Translations under genes and position numbers: made by a program
In this document: positions 20,801 to 30,205 of the stretch, one piece after another
How the letters are laid out: each line of letters opens with the position of its first letter
How positions within the stretch are numbered: position 1 is the first letter of the stretch
The notes under the pieces: generated by a model
Told to the model about the DNA's origin: nothing
Seen by the model: only the letters and a program-made list of their open reading frames with translations
The model's database searches: none
Source: JAQBQH01 sp035607415
Lineage (GTDB): Bacteria > Myxococcota_A > Polyangia > Palsa-1104
DNA: 64,000 nt
Direction: 5' to 3'
Assembly: GCA_035607415.1 (NCBI GenBank)
Contig: DATNAQ010000101.1
Location: 1 to 64,000 of the forward strand

Positions 20801-22614
20801 GCGGTCAGTCGTCCGCCGCGGGAACTGCGCCGTCGGTGGATCTCGAGCAGCAATTACGAATCGAGAAGAAGAAAATCGCGGCCGTCCGCGAGCTCGGCAA
20901 AGTGCTGGGCGCGACGCTCGACCTCGATCGTCTGCTCGTCGTGCTGCTCGAAAAAGTGACCGATCTCCTCGACGCCGAGCGCGCCACGATCTACCTCGTC
21001 ACCGACGACGGCACGCACCTCGAGTCCAAGATCGCGCAAGGCGGCGCCATCGCCACCATCCGTCTCAAGACCGGCGAGGGCATCGCCGGCTGGGTCTCGC
21101 GGTCGGGCGAGACGGTCAACATCCCCGACGCCTACGCCGACGCGCGCTTCAACCAGTCGGTGGACAAGTCGTCGGGCTTCCGCACGCGCTCGATCCTGTG
21201 CATGCCGATGCCCGATCACAAGGGCCACACCATCGGCGTCGTGCAGGTGCTCAACAAGCGCCTCGGCCCCTTCGACGTCGACGACGAGGCGCTCCTCGCC
21301 ACCGTCGCCGCGCACGCCGGCATCGCCATCGAGAACTCCAAGCTCTACCTGAACGTGCTCGGCAAGAACATGGCGCTGCTCTCGACACAGGATCAGCTGC
21401 GCCAGCGCATCGCCGAGCTCGACCTGCTCTTCGAGATCGAGCGCGAGGCCTCGGCGGCGCTCGACCTCGACGGCCTGCTGGCGCGCCTCCTGTCGCGCGC
21501 GATCCACCTGGTCAGCGTCGAGGCGGGATCGATCCTCCTTCGCGAGCGCAGCTCGGGCGAGCTCTTCTTCCGCACCGCGCAGGGCCACGGCGCCGAGGGG
21601 CTGCAGCGGCTCAAGCTGCCCGCCGGCGAGGGCATCGTCGGCTGGGTCGCCCTGCACAAGCAGCCGCTGTTGGTGAACGATCCCGTCCACGACGCGCGCC
21701 ACGATCTCTTCATCGCCGAGAAGATCGGCGTGCCCGCGCGCAGCATCCTCGCCGTGCCGCTGGTCGCGCCCCGCGCCAGCGACGACGACGAGCCGCAGTC
21801 GCTCGGCGCCATCGAGCTGGTCAACAAGCGCACCTCGTCGGGCGCCGGCTTCGACGACGGCGACCTGCGCCTCTTGACGCTCATCGCCGGGCAGGTGTCG
21901 CGCGCCATCATCATCGCGCGCAACCGCGAGGAGCGGCTGCACTCCGAGCGGCTGGCGTCGATCGGCCAGATGATGTCGGGCGTGCTCCACGATCTGAAGA
22001 CGCCGATGACCATCGTGTCGGGCTACGCGCAGCTCATGGCCTCGTGCGACGACGTCGAGCAGCGCAACACCTACGCCGAGATGATCTTGAAACAGTTCGA
22101 TCTCATGTCCTCGATGACGCGCGAGCTCCTGCAGTTCGCGCGCGGCGAATCGCAGCTCCTCGTGCGCAAGGTCTACCTGCAAAAGTGGCTGCCCGAGGTG
22201 CGCACCCAGCTCGAGCGCGAGTTCGCCGGCAAGAAGGTCGAGCTCGTCGTCGACGAGCGCTACAAGGGCGCCGCCTGGTTCGACGAGAGCAAGATGTTCC
22301 GCGTCATCCACAACCTCGCGCGCAACGCGGCGCAGGCCATGGAGGGCGGTGGCACCTTCACCATCACCATCGACACCGACGGGCCGGAGCTGACGCTGTC
22401 GTTCGCCGACACCGGCGCCGGCATCCCCGAGGCGATGGCCGGGCGCGTCTTCGAGGCCTTCGCCACCGCCGGCAAGCGCGACGGCACCGGCCTCGGCCTC
22501 GCCATCGTCAAGAAGATCGTCGACGAGCACGGCGGCCGCGTCACCTACGAAACCAAGCGCGGCGCCGGCACCACCTTCCGCGTGGCGCTGCCGCTGGCGC
22601 GCCCGGTCCCATGA
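20797..22614 (+). CDS. Soluble histidine kinase with two GAF domains
   Basis: 605 residues with no membrane segment. A short coiled segment precedes GAF 1 (about 25-180) and GAF 2 (about 200-365), which share the GEGIxGWV motif. HisKA follows with MSGVLHDLKTPMT (phospho-His about 397), then an HATPase domain with NLARNAAQAMEG, DTGAGIPE and GTGLGLAIVKK. It is cytoplasmic and probably senses a small ligand or redox state through GAF; the ligand is unknown. It is coupled by ATGA overlaps to the TPR/zincin lipoprotein before it and the TPR/HEAT lipoprotein after it. No response regulator is adjacent, so the partner is elsewhere or is the hybrid at 27832. Confidence 0.92.
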   Translation: MSGQSSAAGTAPSVDLEQQLRIEKKKIAAVRELGKVLGATLDLDRLLVVLLEKVTDLLDAERATIYLVTDDGTHLESKIAQGGAIATIRLKTGEGIAGWVSRSGETVNIPDAYADARFNQSVDKSSGFRTRSILCMPMPDHKGHTIGVVQVLNKRLGPFDVDDEALLATVAAHAGIAIENSKLYLNVLGKNMALLSTQDQLRQRIAELDLLFEIEREASAALDLDGLLARLLSRAIHLVSVEAGSILLRERSSGELFFRTAQGHGAEGLQRLKLPAGEGIVGWVALHKQPLLVNDPVHDARHDLFIAEKIGVPARSILAVPLVAPRASDDDEPQSLGAIELVNKRTSSGAGFDDGDLRLLTLIAGQVSRAIIIARNREERLHSERLASIGQMMSGVLHDLKTPMTIVSGYAQLMASCDDVEQRNTYAEMILKQFDLMSSMTRELLQFARGESQLLVRKVYLQKWLPEVRTQLEREFAGKKVELVVDERYKGAAWFDESKMFRVIHNLARNAAQAMEGGGTFTITIDTDGPELTLSFADTGAGIPEAMAGRVFEAFATAGKRDGTGLGLAIVKKIVDEHGGRVTYETKRGAGTTFRVALPLARPVP

Positions 22615-23420
22615 AGCGCGCCGCCATCGCGATCGCCGCGCTCGTCGCCGCCGGCGCCGGCTGCAAGCAGAAGCCGTCGTCGCTGGCGCCGTCGGTGCCG
22701 TCGCGCGCGCCCAGCGCCGCCGATGCGCGCGTGCTCTACGATCAGGGCAAGAACGATCTGGAGAACAAGCGCATCTCCGAGGCCGTCACGTCGTTCACCA
22801 AGGCGACCGAAGCCGCGACCGATCCCGATCTGCGCGCCAACGCCTGGCTCGGCCTCGGCGCCGCCTACGGCGAGCTCGGCGATCACACCCACGCCGTCGC
22901 CGCCTACGAGCAGGTCACGGTGCTGCGCCCCGACGACCCCGACGCCTGGCGCGTGCTCGCCGAAGGCCTCGCCGCCGCCGGCAAGCGCGATCGCCAGGCG
23001 GCCGCGCTCGAGCACGTCATCGCCATCGATCCCGACGATCTGTCGGCCTACCTCGATCTCGCCGGCCTCGATGTGGCCATCGGCAAGGCCGACGCGTCGA
23101 AGGACGTCTACCTGCGCTACGAGGCGCGCCGCCGCGACGCCGTCGTGCAGCTCGGCAAGGCCAAGGATCCCGAAGCGCGCGCGGCCGCGGCCTCGGCGCT
23201 CGGCGGCGCGCGCGATGCGGGCACGGCGCGCGCGCTGGTGCTGGCGCTGACCGACAAGGATGCGGGCGTCCGCATCGCCTGCGCCGAGGCGCTCGGGCGC
23301 ATCGGCGTCGACATCGATCCCGACGTGCGCCCCGCGCTGCAGGCGCTGCTCAAAAAAGAGCCCGACGAGAAGGTGCGCAACGCCGTCGGCGACGCGCTCT
23401 CGTCGAGCGGCGGCCACTAG
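22611..23420 (+). CDS. Lipoprotein with TPR and HEAT-like repeats
   Basis: 269 residues. The signal peptide ends at lipobox AGAGC (Cys18). TPR-like repeats span about residues 35-165, including AWLGLGAAYGELGDHTHAV. A HEAT/PBS-lyase-like segment follows, with DPEARAAAASALGG and DAGVRIACAEALGRIG, ending DEKVRNAVGDALSSSGGH. It is likely a protein-protein interaction scaffold on the periplasmic side of a membrane. The start ATG overlaps the stop of the histidine kinase (ATGA), making it the last gene of that coupled run. No enzymatic motif is present. Confidence 0.85.
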   Translation: MKRAAIAIAALVAAGAGCKQKPSSLAPSVPSRAPSAADARVLYDQGKNDLENKRISEAVTSFTKATEAATDPDLRANAWLGLGAAYGELGDHTHAVAAYEQVTVLRPDDPDAWRVLAEGLAAAGKRDRQAAALEHVIAIDPDDLSAYLDLAGLDVAIGKADASKDVYLRYEARRRDAVVQLGKAKDPEARAAAASALGGARDAGTARALVLALTDKDAGVRIACAEALGRIGVDIDPDVRPALQALLKKEPDEKVRNAVGDALSSSGGH

Positions 23421-23517
23421 GGCGCGCCCAGCCGACGTTGCAAACGCGCCGGCGCCACATCGCAAACTGCACGCCCGTGCGCCGCATGCCCGCGGCGCGG
23501 CGCGGGGCTCCGAGCGG

Positions 23518-23540
23518 CACGCGGTCTGCAAAACCGCGTG
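23518..23540 (+). promoter_or_regulatory. Perfect 8-bp hairpin just before a small exported-protein gene
   Basis: CACGCGGT (23518-23525) pairs with ACCGCGTG (23533-23540) across a seven-base loop, and the ATG follows four bases later at 23545. No T-tract follows, so it is not a simple terminator. It could sequester the translation start. The rest of the 124-bp gap 23421-23544 shows GC-rich short repeats around CGCAAAC/TGCAAAC but nothing recognisable. Confidence 0.45.
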
Positions 23541-23544
23541 CGCA

Positions 23545-23823
23545 ATGCGCGTCGTCGTCGTGGCCCCGCTGCTCGTCGTTCTGTGGATCGCGGCCGTCGC
23601 GCGGCTGGAGCACCAGCTGAACGACGCCGTCGCCGCGCTCCCCGACGCCATGCAAGCGCAGATGTACCGTCGCACCTACGACGAGCTGGCGACGGTCTGC
23701 TCCACGCAACCGGGTCTCGACGGCCATTGCGCCGACGAAGCGGCGCTCCTGCTCCGCTTCCCGCAGTGCGACGGCGGCTGCAAGGCCCTCGCGCGCCGCT
23801 TCTTCCCCGTCGGGACGCGCTAG
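23545..23823 (+). CDS. Small exported or membrane-anchored four-cysteine protein
   Basis: 92 residues. The N-terminus (MRVVVVAPLLVVLWIAAVARL) is a signal anchor or signal peptide. The remainder has four cysteines in two pairs, the first CSTQPGLDGHC and the second FPQCDGGC, suggesting two disulfides outside the cytoplasm. No family was recognised. The ATG at 23545 is chosen because upstream in-frame sequence overlaps the preceding gene and is out of character. The gene ends two bases before the convergent BamB-like gene. Confidence 0.6.
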   Translation: MRVVVVAPLLVVLWIAAVARLEHQLNDAVAALPDAMQAQMYRRTYDELATVCSTQPGLDGHCADEAALLLRFPQCDGGCKALARRFFPVGTR

Positions 23824-23825
23824 CC

Positions 23826-24959
23826 CTACGGCTTGTTCAGCGCGAGCGCGTAGAAGTAGCCGCCGTTCGACAGCACGTAGACCTGCCGCCCGTCGGTGGT
23901 CGCCTCGGAGGTCACGCCGTGCCCCGGCGCGAAGTACTGATAGAGCCGCCCGTTGCGCGCGTCGGCGACGTAGGTGCCGCCGTGCGCCGACGACACCAGC
24001 AGGTACGACCCGAGCACCGTCGGCGGCGACAGCTCGCCGCCCGCCGCCAGCGCCTGCCGCCACAAGAGGTGCCCCTGCAGGTCGAGCGCGTGCAGCCCCG
24101 ACTTGGTGGCCGTGAAGTAGAGCCGCGACCCGCGCGCCCGGACCGTCGTCGCGCCCTCGACGTCGAAGCGCCACTTCGTCGAGCCGTCCTTGGGATCGAG
24201 CGCGTACACGCCGGTCGCGTACGCCGAGACGTAGAGCGTGTCGCGGTAGTAGAGCGGCGTCGAGTCGACGTCCATGAAGCGCGTGGCGTCGCCCGCGAGC
24301 GAGCGCGCCCACGCCACGTCGCCGGTCGTCGCCGACAAGCACGCCAGGTACCCGTCGGAGAAGCCGACGTAGACGCGGTTGGCGACCACCAGCGGCGACG
24401 GATAACCGCGGATGGTGAAGCTGTCGGGCGACTCGCGATCGTACTGCCAGCGCCACTTGCCGGTGCGCGCTTCGATCGCATAGACGCGGTTCTCGCCGCT
24501 GGTCACGTAGAGCGAGTCGCCCGCGAACACCGGCTGCGACGCGATCGGCCCGTGCGCCAGGTAGACCCAACGCTCGGCGCCCGTGGCCGCGTCGAAGGCG
24601 TAGAGCTTGCCGTCGTCGCAGCCGACGTAGACCATCCCGGTCTCCTCGACGACGAGCGGACGTCCGCTCACCGCCCCGCCGAGCTCCTTGTCCCACAGGA
24701 TCGCGCCGTCACGCGCGGACAGCGCCCACAGCACCTTCTGCGACGAGCCGACATACACGCGCGCCCCGTCGGAGACGGCGGAAGCGAACTCTTGCGGCTT
24801 GTACTCGAGCAGCGGCTCCTCGACGAGGTGGCGCCGCCACTTCACCTGCAAGACGTCGACGGGCGCGACGAACGAGTCCTTCGACACGTTCACCATCCCG
24901 CCCGCACCACCGCCGCAGCCGGCGAGAAGCAACAGCGAGAGCAGCAGGCTTCGCGTCAC
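23826..24959 (-). CDS. bamB: BamB-like PQQ-repeat beta-propeller lipoprotein
   Basis: 377 residues. The lipoprotein signal has lipobox LLAGC (Cys15). The body is a series of beta-propeller blades with the PQQ-repeat pattern: VWALSARDGAILWDKEL, YAFDAATGAERWVY, YAIEARTGKWRWQY, ACLSATTGDVAWARSL, YALDPKDGSTKWRF and HALDLQGHLLWRQAL. BamB is an outer-membrane lipoprotein of the barrel-assembly machinery. The upstream gene is a YfgM-like protein, and the yfgM-bamB order is conserved in many proteobacteria, which supports the assignment. The start is GTG overlapping the upstream TGA (GTGA). Confidence 0.85.
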   Translation of the reverse strand: MTRSLLLSLLLLAGCGGGAGGMVNVSKDSFVAPVDVLQVKWRRHLVEEPLLEYKPQEFASAVSDGARVYVGSSQKVLWALSARDGAILWDKELGGAVSGRPLVVEETGMVYVGCDDGKLYAFDAATGAERWVYLAHGPIASQPVFAGDSLYVTSGENRVYAIEARTGKWRWQYDRESPDSFTIRGYPSPLVVANRVYVGFSDGYLACLSATTGDVAWARSLAGDATRFMDVDSTPLYYRDTLYVSAYATGVYALDPKDGSTKWRFDVEGATTVRARGSRLYFTATKSGLHALDLQGHLLWRQALAAGGELSPPTVLGSYLLVSSAHGGTYVADARNGRLYQYFAPGHGVTSEATTDGRQVYVLSNGGYFYALALNKP

Positions 24960-25693
24960 GTCCCCTCGAGCTGCGCGATCTGCGTCTGGGCCTCGTCCTT
25001 GAGCGGCGACGACGGCGTCTTGGCCACGAGCTCCTTGAGCCGCTCGGCCGCCTTCTTCTTGTCGCCCTTCTTGGTCCACACGCGCGCCTGGTCCCACAGC
25101 GCGCGGTCGCGATAGAAGTCGCCGGTCTTCGGCTCGAGCTGCTGATAGAGCGCCAGCGCCTCGTCGAGCTTGTTCTGCTGCTCGCGCACGAGGCCAAGGC
25201 CCTCTTTGGCCGTCAGCATCAGCGGGGAGGCGTGCGCCGTCTTGATGAACTTCTCGTACGACGTCGCCGCGTCGTCGAGGCGCCCGAGGTCGTAGTAGAC
25301 GCCGGCGCGGAACAGCGTCGCCTCTTCCGCCGTCGCCGAGCGGCCGTACTTCTTGTCGAACTCGTCGAGCTCCTTCAAGGTCGCGTCGGCGCGCTCCTTC
25401 TCGGTCTTGAAGCGCGGCACCGGGTTCTCTTCGTCCGTCTTGGGCGCCTCGTCGCTGGTCTGCAGCTCCGCCTCGTAGACGCGCACCGCATGGCCGAAGG
25501 CCTCGGTCGCCGTCTGCGACTTGTGCTCCATCCAGCTCATCACGCCCCATACGACGGCAATGAGCACGCCGGCGGTCACCGTCATGATGCCGATGGCGCG
25601 CGCGTACGGCTCGAGGCGCTTGAACAGCTTGTCCCAGAATCCGACGAACTCGTCCTGCGGCTCCTGCCGCTTCTTTCGCGTGTACTTCGACAT
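24956..25693 (-). CDS. YfgM-like inner-membrane TPR protein
   Basis: 245 residues. A basic cytoplasmic N-terminus (MSKYTRKKRQ) is followed by one membrane helix (about 35-55, IGIMTVTAGVLIAVVWGVMSW). A periplasmic region then carries TPR-like helices such as ATLFRAGVYYDLGRLDDAA and LDEALALYQQLE. In proteobacteria YfgM is an ancillary SecYEG-associated protein linked to periplasmic chaperones and sits upstream of bamB, exactly the arrangement here (GTGA overlap with the BamB-like gene). The ATG at 25693 is chosen by the positively charged start before the helix. Confidence 0.8.
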   Translation of the reverse strand: MSKYTRKKRQEPQDEFVGFWDKLFKRLEPYARAIGIMTVTAGVLIAVVWGVMSWMEHKSQTATEAFGHAVRVYEAELQTSDEAPKTDEENPVPRFKTEKERADATLKELDEFDKKYGRSATAEEATLFRAGVYYDLGRLDDAATSYEKFIKTAHASPLMLTAKEGLGLVREQQNKLDEALALYQQLEPKTGDFYRDRALWDQARVWTKKGDKKKAAERLKELVAKTPSSPLKDEAQTQIAQLEGT

Positions 25694-25755
25694 GGGGTGA
25701 TGCCCTATAACATGGACACGCGCGCGTTGCATCCGGTTGCACGCACGTGGTACCG

Positions 25756-26325
25756 ATGGCCCACGTGCGTGCGCTCGCGATCTTCGTGGTAGCGACCCTC
25801 GTCCCATCGGCCGCGCACGCCGAGTTCAAGCAGTGGTCGGTCTCCCTGTGGCCGGGCTATGCGGTCACCTACGTCGACTCGCGCGCCCCGTCGGGCGCAG
25901 GCGGCGGCGGCGAGATCGGCTTCGGCGTCTCGGAGGCGCTGACGGTCACCGCGTCCGGCTTCATGAGCTGGCACCCGGTCGACGCCACGAAATCGACGGC
26001 GGCCGGCACCATCGGCGAGTTCGCGGCGATGGTCGGCCTCAACTACTCCCTCGACGTCATCCGGCTCGTCCCGTCGTTCGACATCAACGTCGGCGTCCTC
26101 GGACTGCGCGGCGACGCCGCCTTCACCACCACGCCGAAGAGCAACCTCGTGGTGCCCTCGTCGACGGCGTTCGGCGTCGGCGTCGGCTTCAACCTCGATT
26201 ATCTGCTGACCCGCCATTGGTCCGTCGGGGTGATCGTCCGGTACCACGCGTTCCTCACCGACATCACGCGCATCCCCGTCTATTTGTTCGTCGGGCCGCG
26301 AGTTACGTTTCGGTTCGGCGGGTAG
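25756..26325 (+). CDS. Small outer-membrane beta-barrel protein
   Basis: 189 residues. The signal peptide (MAHVRALAIFVVATLVPSAAHA) is cleaved after Ala22. The mature part alternates polar and aromatic residues in strands such as KQWSVSLWPGYAVTYVD, LTVTASGFMSWHPV, SVGVIVRYHAFL and the final VGPRVTFRFGG. This suggests an eight-stranded barrel. No subfamily was recognised. The ATG at 25756 is preferred over GTG at 25747 because it begins the signal peptide. The gene is divergent from the YfgM-like gene with 62 bases between, and is followed by a giant double-hairpin repeat. Confidence 0.75.
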   Translation: MAHVRALAIFVVATLVPSAAHAEFKQWSVSLWPGYAVTYVDSRAPSGAGGGGEIGFGVSEALTVTASGFMSWHPVDATKSTAAGTIGEFAAMVGLNYSLDVIRLVPSFDINVGVLGLRGDAAFTTTPKSNLVVPSSTAFGVGVGFNLDYLLTRHWSVGVIVRYHAFLTDITRIPVYLFVGPRVTFRFGG

Positions 26326-26353
26326 CCGGCGGGTTGGCGCGGGGGGCGTCGGC

Positions 26354-26472
26354 CGCGCACGCAGGTGCCTCGCCGCGCTCAAACAGTCCTCGCCCGCCGG
26401 GGCCCGCGTGCTCGATTCCAACGCCGTGCTGGCGGGCTGCGGAACTCGCGCGGCGAGGCACCTGCGTGCGCG
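26354..26472. repeat. Giant hairpin H1 (locus A): perfect 25-bp stem, 69-nt conserved loop
   Basis: The arms 26354-26378 and 26448-26472 are perfectly complementary, with two more pairs after one mismatch outside. The loop 26379-26447 starts TCAAACAGTCC and ends GCTGCGGAACTC. It is nearly identical to the loop of H3 (28980-29049) and is largely the reverse complement of the loops of H2 and H4. Within the loop GCCCGCC and GGCGGGC can pair, extending the structure. The stem contains ACGCAGGTGCCTCGCCGCG, almost the same as the stem of H4. Confidence 0.92.
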
Positions 26473-26548
26473 ACCTCCTACCTAAAGCGCCGCTGATGCG
26501 CCCTCGCTCCAAATCTGGCTTCTTCTGTTCGTTGGCGGCGAGTAAAGA

Positions 26549-26672
26549 GCGAAGGGCGCAAGCACGTCTGCGCGGCGAGTTCCGCAGCCCGCCAGCATGG
26601 AGGTGGAATCGAGTAAGGCGTCGCGGCGGGCGAGGACTGTCTGAGCCGCGCAGACGTGCTTGCGCCCTTCGC
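26549..26672. repeat. Giant hairpin H2 (locus A): perfect 28-bp stem, 68-nt conserved loop
   Basis: The arms 26549-26576 and 26645-26672 pair without mismatch. The loop 26577-26644 begins GAGTTCCGCAGCCCGCCAGC and is identical in all 68 positions to the loop of H4 at 29157-29224, although the stems differ completely from that copy. H1 and H2 together with their spacer occupy the whole 358-bp gap 26326-26683 between two convergent genes; nothing else was seen in that gap. Confidence 0.92.
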
Positions 26673-26683
26673 GGCGTTACGAG

Positions 26684-26950
26684 CTACGCGTTGCCGATTC
26701 GTTCGGCACCGACGACGAACTGGGCGCCGACGTGGCGCACGTTGCGAACTTCGGCTTCGACGAAGACGTCGTCGTCGTGGCGCAGGCCGAGCATGATGTG
26801 GTCGCCGACGTGAAGCTCCACGTCGCTGGCGAACGAGAAGCCGCTCTCGCTGATGTCGTGCGCGCGCACGAGGAGCTTGCCGTGTGGCGCCGGCGCGCGC
26901 ACCTCGAGGTGCCGTTCGAACGGATATCGCGCGTGTCGTCGACGCTCCAT
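26684..26950 (-). CDS. PilZ-domain protein (c-di-GMP binding)
   Basis: 88-residue single PilZ domain. The N-terminal RRHAR fits the RxxxR motif, and DISESGFSF supplies the (D/N)xSxxG motif that together bind cyclic di-GMP. The rest is a compact beta-barrel pattern ending in VGAQFVVGAERIGNA. It is probably a stand-alone c-di-GMP adaptor, as common in gliding myxobacteria. The ATG at 26950 is chosen because it places the RxxxR motif right at the start. It ends next to giant hairpin H2. Confidence 0.88.
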   Translation of the reverse strand: MERRRHARYPFERHLEVRAPAPHGKLLVRAHDISESGFSFASDVELHVGDHIMLGLRHDDDVFVEAEVRNVRHVGAQFVVGAERIGNA

Positions 26951-27055
26951 GTCACACCGTAGTAGCAGGACGCGTACCGACCGCAATTGACTGGAATTAC
27001 TAGCGTGCGCAGACCATGCGGTGGGGTTTCCGCACCGCAACGACCGAAAATCGGA

Positions 27056-27067
27056 GGGCTGCAGCCC
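27056..27067 (-). terminator. Possible terminator downstream of the zinc-ribbon gene
   Basis: A perfect GGGCTGCAGCCC palindrome lies about 40 bases after the stop of the minus-strand gene ending at 27106. On that strand it is followed by TCCGATTTTC, a weak T-run. The maximum stem is short, so this is uncertain. The remainder of the 155-bp gap 26951-27105 shows only a second small inverted repeat, GCGGTG...CACCGC at 27018-27038. Confidence 0.3.
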
Positions 27068-27105
27068 CCTGACGTCGACGGGGGAAGTCGATCAGGCTGG
27101 CGTAA

Positions 27106-27756
27106 TCAGGGTTGCGTGGTCGCGCGCTTCTTCGTCGGCTTGTCTTCGTCGTCGAGCTGCTGCACCGGGGCGCGCTTGGAGCCGATGCCCGCCGCCGCGT
27201 CGTACGCGATCGTGCTGATGCGCGCGCGCGGGATCGAGAGCTGCCCGAGCGAGCAGTCGATCACGAGCGTCGCGATCTCCTCGGCGTGCACGGTGCCGAC
27301 CACGCTCGATCCGTCGAGCAGCCGCACGCGCACCGGCCGCGCGCCGGGCAGCGGGCCATCGCCGGCCGCCTCCGGCGGGACGCCGGCGTCGGGCGGATGC
27401 TGCTGCGGCGCCACCGTCGCCACCTTCTCCTTCTTGGCGCGCTTGGGCGGCGGAGGCGCCGCCGACGACGTCGTCGGCTCGACCGGCTTCTCGTCGCCGT
27501 GCGCGACGCCACCGCCGAAGAACAGCCACAAGAGCGCGCCGACCACGAGCAGCGTCAGCCCCGCGCCCGTCGCCACCCACTTGCGGACCTGACGTCGCGC
27601 GCGCGCCGCGGTCTCGGCGCGATGGCGCGCCGCCGACGAGAGATCGCCGCCGCAGCGCGGGCACATGGCCGTGCCTTCGGGGAACGGCTCGTCGCAGCGC
27701 ACGCACCAGCGGCCGCGATCCGTCGCACGAAACTCGACGTCGATGACCTTGCCCAA
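27106..27756 (-). CDS. Zinc-ribbon single-pass membrane protein of unknown function
   Basis: 216 residues. The N-terminal zinc ribbon has two CxxC knuckles (CVRC and CPRC, about residues 18-37). A basic stretch and one membrane helix (VATGAGLTLLVVGALLWLFFGG) follow. A Pro/Lys-rich linker leads to a C-terminal domain with VRVRLLDGSSVVGTVHAE and SIPRARISTIAYD, resembling a small SH3-like or LSM-like fold that often appears as a 'SVVGxV' module. The likely start is TTG at 27756; no in-frame ATG exists upstream of the ribbon. The function is not known. Confidence 0.7.
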   Translation of the reverse strand: MGKVIDVEFRATDRGRWCVRCDEPFPEGTAMCPRCGGDLSSAARHRAETAARARRQVRKWVATGAGLTLLVVGALLWLFFGGGVAHGDEKPVEPTTSSAAPPPPKRAKKEKVATVAPQQHPPDAGVPPEAAGDGPLPGARPVRVRLLDGSSVVGTVHAEEIATLVIDCSLGQLSIPRARISTIAYDAAAGIGSKRAPVQQLDDEDKPTKKRATTQP

Positions 27757-27831
27757 CCCCCACAGGATAGCGCAACAAATGCGCGCCGTCCCTCTTGATT
27801 GTAAGGGCCCGCTGCGCAGATCCTATTGGTC

Positions 27832-28932
<1,101 letters not shown>

Positions 28933-28950
28933 TTGCTCACTCGCGAAGCC

Positions 28951-29078
28951 GCAGACGGAGCAACGTATGTCTGCGCGGCTCAAACAGTCCTCGCCCGCCG
29001 GGGGCCCGCGTGCTCGCTTCCAGCGCCGTGCTGGCGGGCTGCGGAACTCGCCGCGCAGACATACGTTGCTCCGTCTGC
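28951..29078. repeat. Giant hairpin H3 (locus B): perfect 29-bp stem, 70-nt conserved loop
   Basis: The arms 28951-28979 and 29050-29078 pair without mismatch. The loop 28980-29049 differs from the loop of H1 by about three changes. The stem shares only its inner part (GTCTGCGCGGC) with the stem of H2, while the outer part differs on both strands in a matched way. It starts 18 bases after the stop of the receiver-kinase gene. Confidence 0.92.
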
Positions 29079-29128
29079 TCTTTACTCGCCGCCGACGAAA
29101 CGCCAGACCGGTCCTCGTTTCAATAGGA

Positions 29129-29252
29129 GGTCGCGTACGCAGGTGCCTCGCCGCGCGAGTTCCGCAGCCCGCCAGCATGGAGGTGGAATCGAGTAAGGCG
29201 TCGCGGCGGGCGAGGACTGTCTGAGCGCGGCGAGGCACCTGCGTACGCGACC
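29129..29252. repeat. Giant hairpin H4 (locus B): perfect 28-bp stem, 68-nt conserved loop
   Basis: The arms 29129-29156 and 29225-29252 pair perfectly. The loop 29157-29224 is identical to that of H2. The stem equals that of H1 except for a C-to-T change at one position, and the opposite arm has the compensating G-to-A. The spacer H3-H4 (29079-29128) matches the reverse complement of the H1-H2 spacer at both ends (CTTTACTCGCCGCC and TAGGAGG). Locus B fills nearly all of the 376-bp gap 28933-29308. Confidence 0.92.
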
Positions 29253-29271
29253 GACGCCAACCACTAGCTAC

Positions 29272-29301
29272 TTGACGTTTACGCATTGGAAACGGTAGCG
29301 T
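29272..29301 (+). promoter_or_regulatory. Candidate promoter for the glucan locus first gene
   Basis: TTGACG (29272-29277) is followed 18 bases later by TAGCGT (29296-29301). Transcription would begin almost at the ATG at 29309, giving a leaderless or nearly leaderless message. The -10 box is weak. It lies just after giant hairpin H4. Confidence 0.35.
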
Positions 29302-29308
29302 GCGCCAA

Positions 29309-30205
29309 ATGCGCCGCGCCCTGCTCGTCGCTTCCCTCGCGTTCGCCGCCTGCTCGAACCCGCTCGACGAACGCGCCAACCAGCAGGCGCAGAAGAACGC
29401 GGTCGCCGCCGGCGGCGAGACGGCATCTCCCAAAGACTCACCGATGCCCTACAAGGTGCTCGCCGACAACGTCGACAAGGCGACCAACACCGCCGAGTAC
29501 CACGTCCTGCTCTCGGCGCCGCCCAAGCACGACGAGGCCGACGCGCTCCTCAAGTATCTCTATCGCCACCTCATGACGCGCGCCGAGCCGCAGCCGGCCG
29601 GCGTCTCCGCCTACGTCTACAGCGACGAGGCGCAGTACAAGACGCCGCCGCGCTCGCCCATCGCCAGCGTGGTGCAGAAGCCGGGCGACGTCGGCCCCGC
29701 CTTCGACAACAAGGTGCCGCTCGAGTTCTGGCAGCAGGTCGATCAAGCGCTGCCCCACACCGACAAGGGCTGGAAGCTCGAGAAGAAGATCGATCGCCAG
29801 GACGATCAGAAGACCCTGACGATCACCATGCCGTTCACCGAGCCCGGCGAGGATCGCTGGGCCGACAAGCTCTCGTTCAACCAGGCGATGGTCATCTTCA
29901 CCGACACCGCCAAGGAGCTCTTCGAGAAGGTGCCCGAGCTGCGCGCCTTCAACTTCATCGGACGCTGGAAGGATCAGGACGTCGTCAAGATCGGGATGGA
30001 CCGCGCGGCCTACCAGGCGGTCAACATCGGCGACATCGAGGAGCAGATCGGCCAGCTCCACGGCCGCGCCTTCCTCGAGCTGGCGACGAACCACGGCAGC
30101 GAGAAGAGCGTCGAGAAGGGCAACACGCAGCGCATGGCCGCCATCTACAAGAAGATGCTCGGGCAGCTCAAAGGGCATGCCTGGGTCTCGCCGACGCTGA
30201 AGTAG
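29309..30205 (+). CDS. Lipoprotein of unknown function
   Basis: 298 residues. The signal peptide ends at AFAAC (Cys15). The mature protein is charged and mostly soluble in character, with segments such as TAEYHVLLSAPPKHDEADALLKYL and KTLTITMPFTEPGEDRWADK, and no recognised catalytic motif. Its stop codon is followed with no gap by the ATG of a maltoporin-like gene, so the two are probably co-transcribed. The ATG at 29309 is chosen over GTG at 29300 by fit of the signal peptide. Confidence 0.7.
   Translation: MRRALLVASLAFAACSNPLDERANQQAQKNAVAAGGETASPKDSPMPYKVLADNVDKATNTAEYHVLLSAPPKHDEADALLKYLYRHLMTRAEPQPAGVSAYVYSDEAQYKTPPRSPIASVVQKPGDVGPAFDNKVPLEFWQQVDQALPHTDKGWKLEKKIDRQDDQKTLTITMPFTEPGEDRWADKLSFNQAMVIFTDTAKELFEKVPELRAFNFIGRWKDQDVVKIGMDRAAYQAVNIGDIEEQIGQLHGRAFLELATNHGSEKSVEKGNTQRMAAIYKKMLGQLKGHAWVSPTLK

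Noticed and set aside
26326..26683. Short open frames across giant-hairpin locus A
   Set aside because: They follow the inverted arms and have no start signals or codon bias; the structure is explained by the hairpins.
28933..29300. Insertion sequence or MITE with a transposase in locus B
   Set aside because: No transposase frame or target-site duplication was found, so it is reported as a repeat and not as a mobile element.
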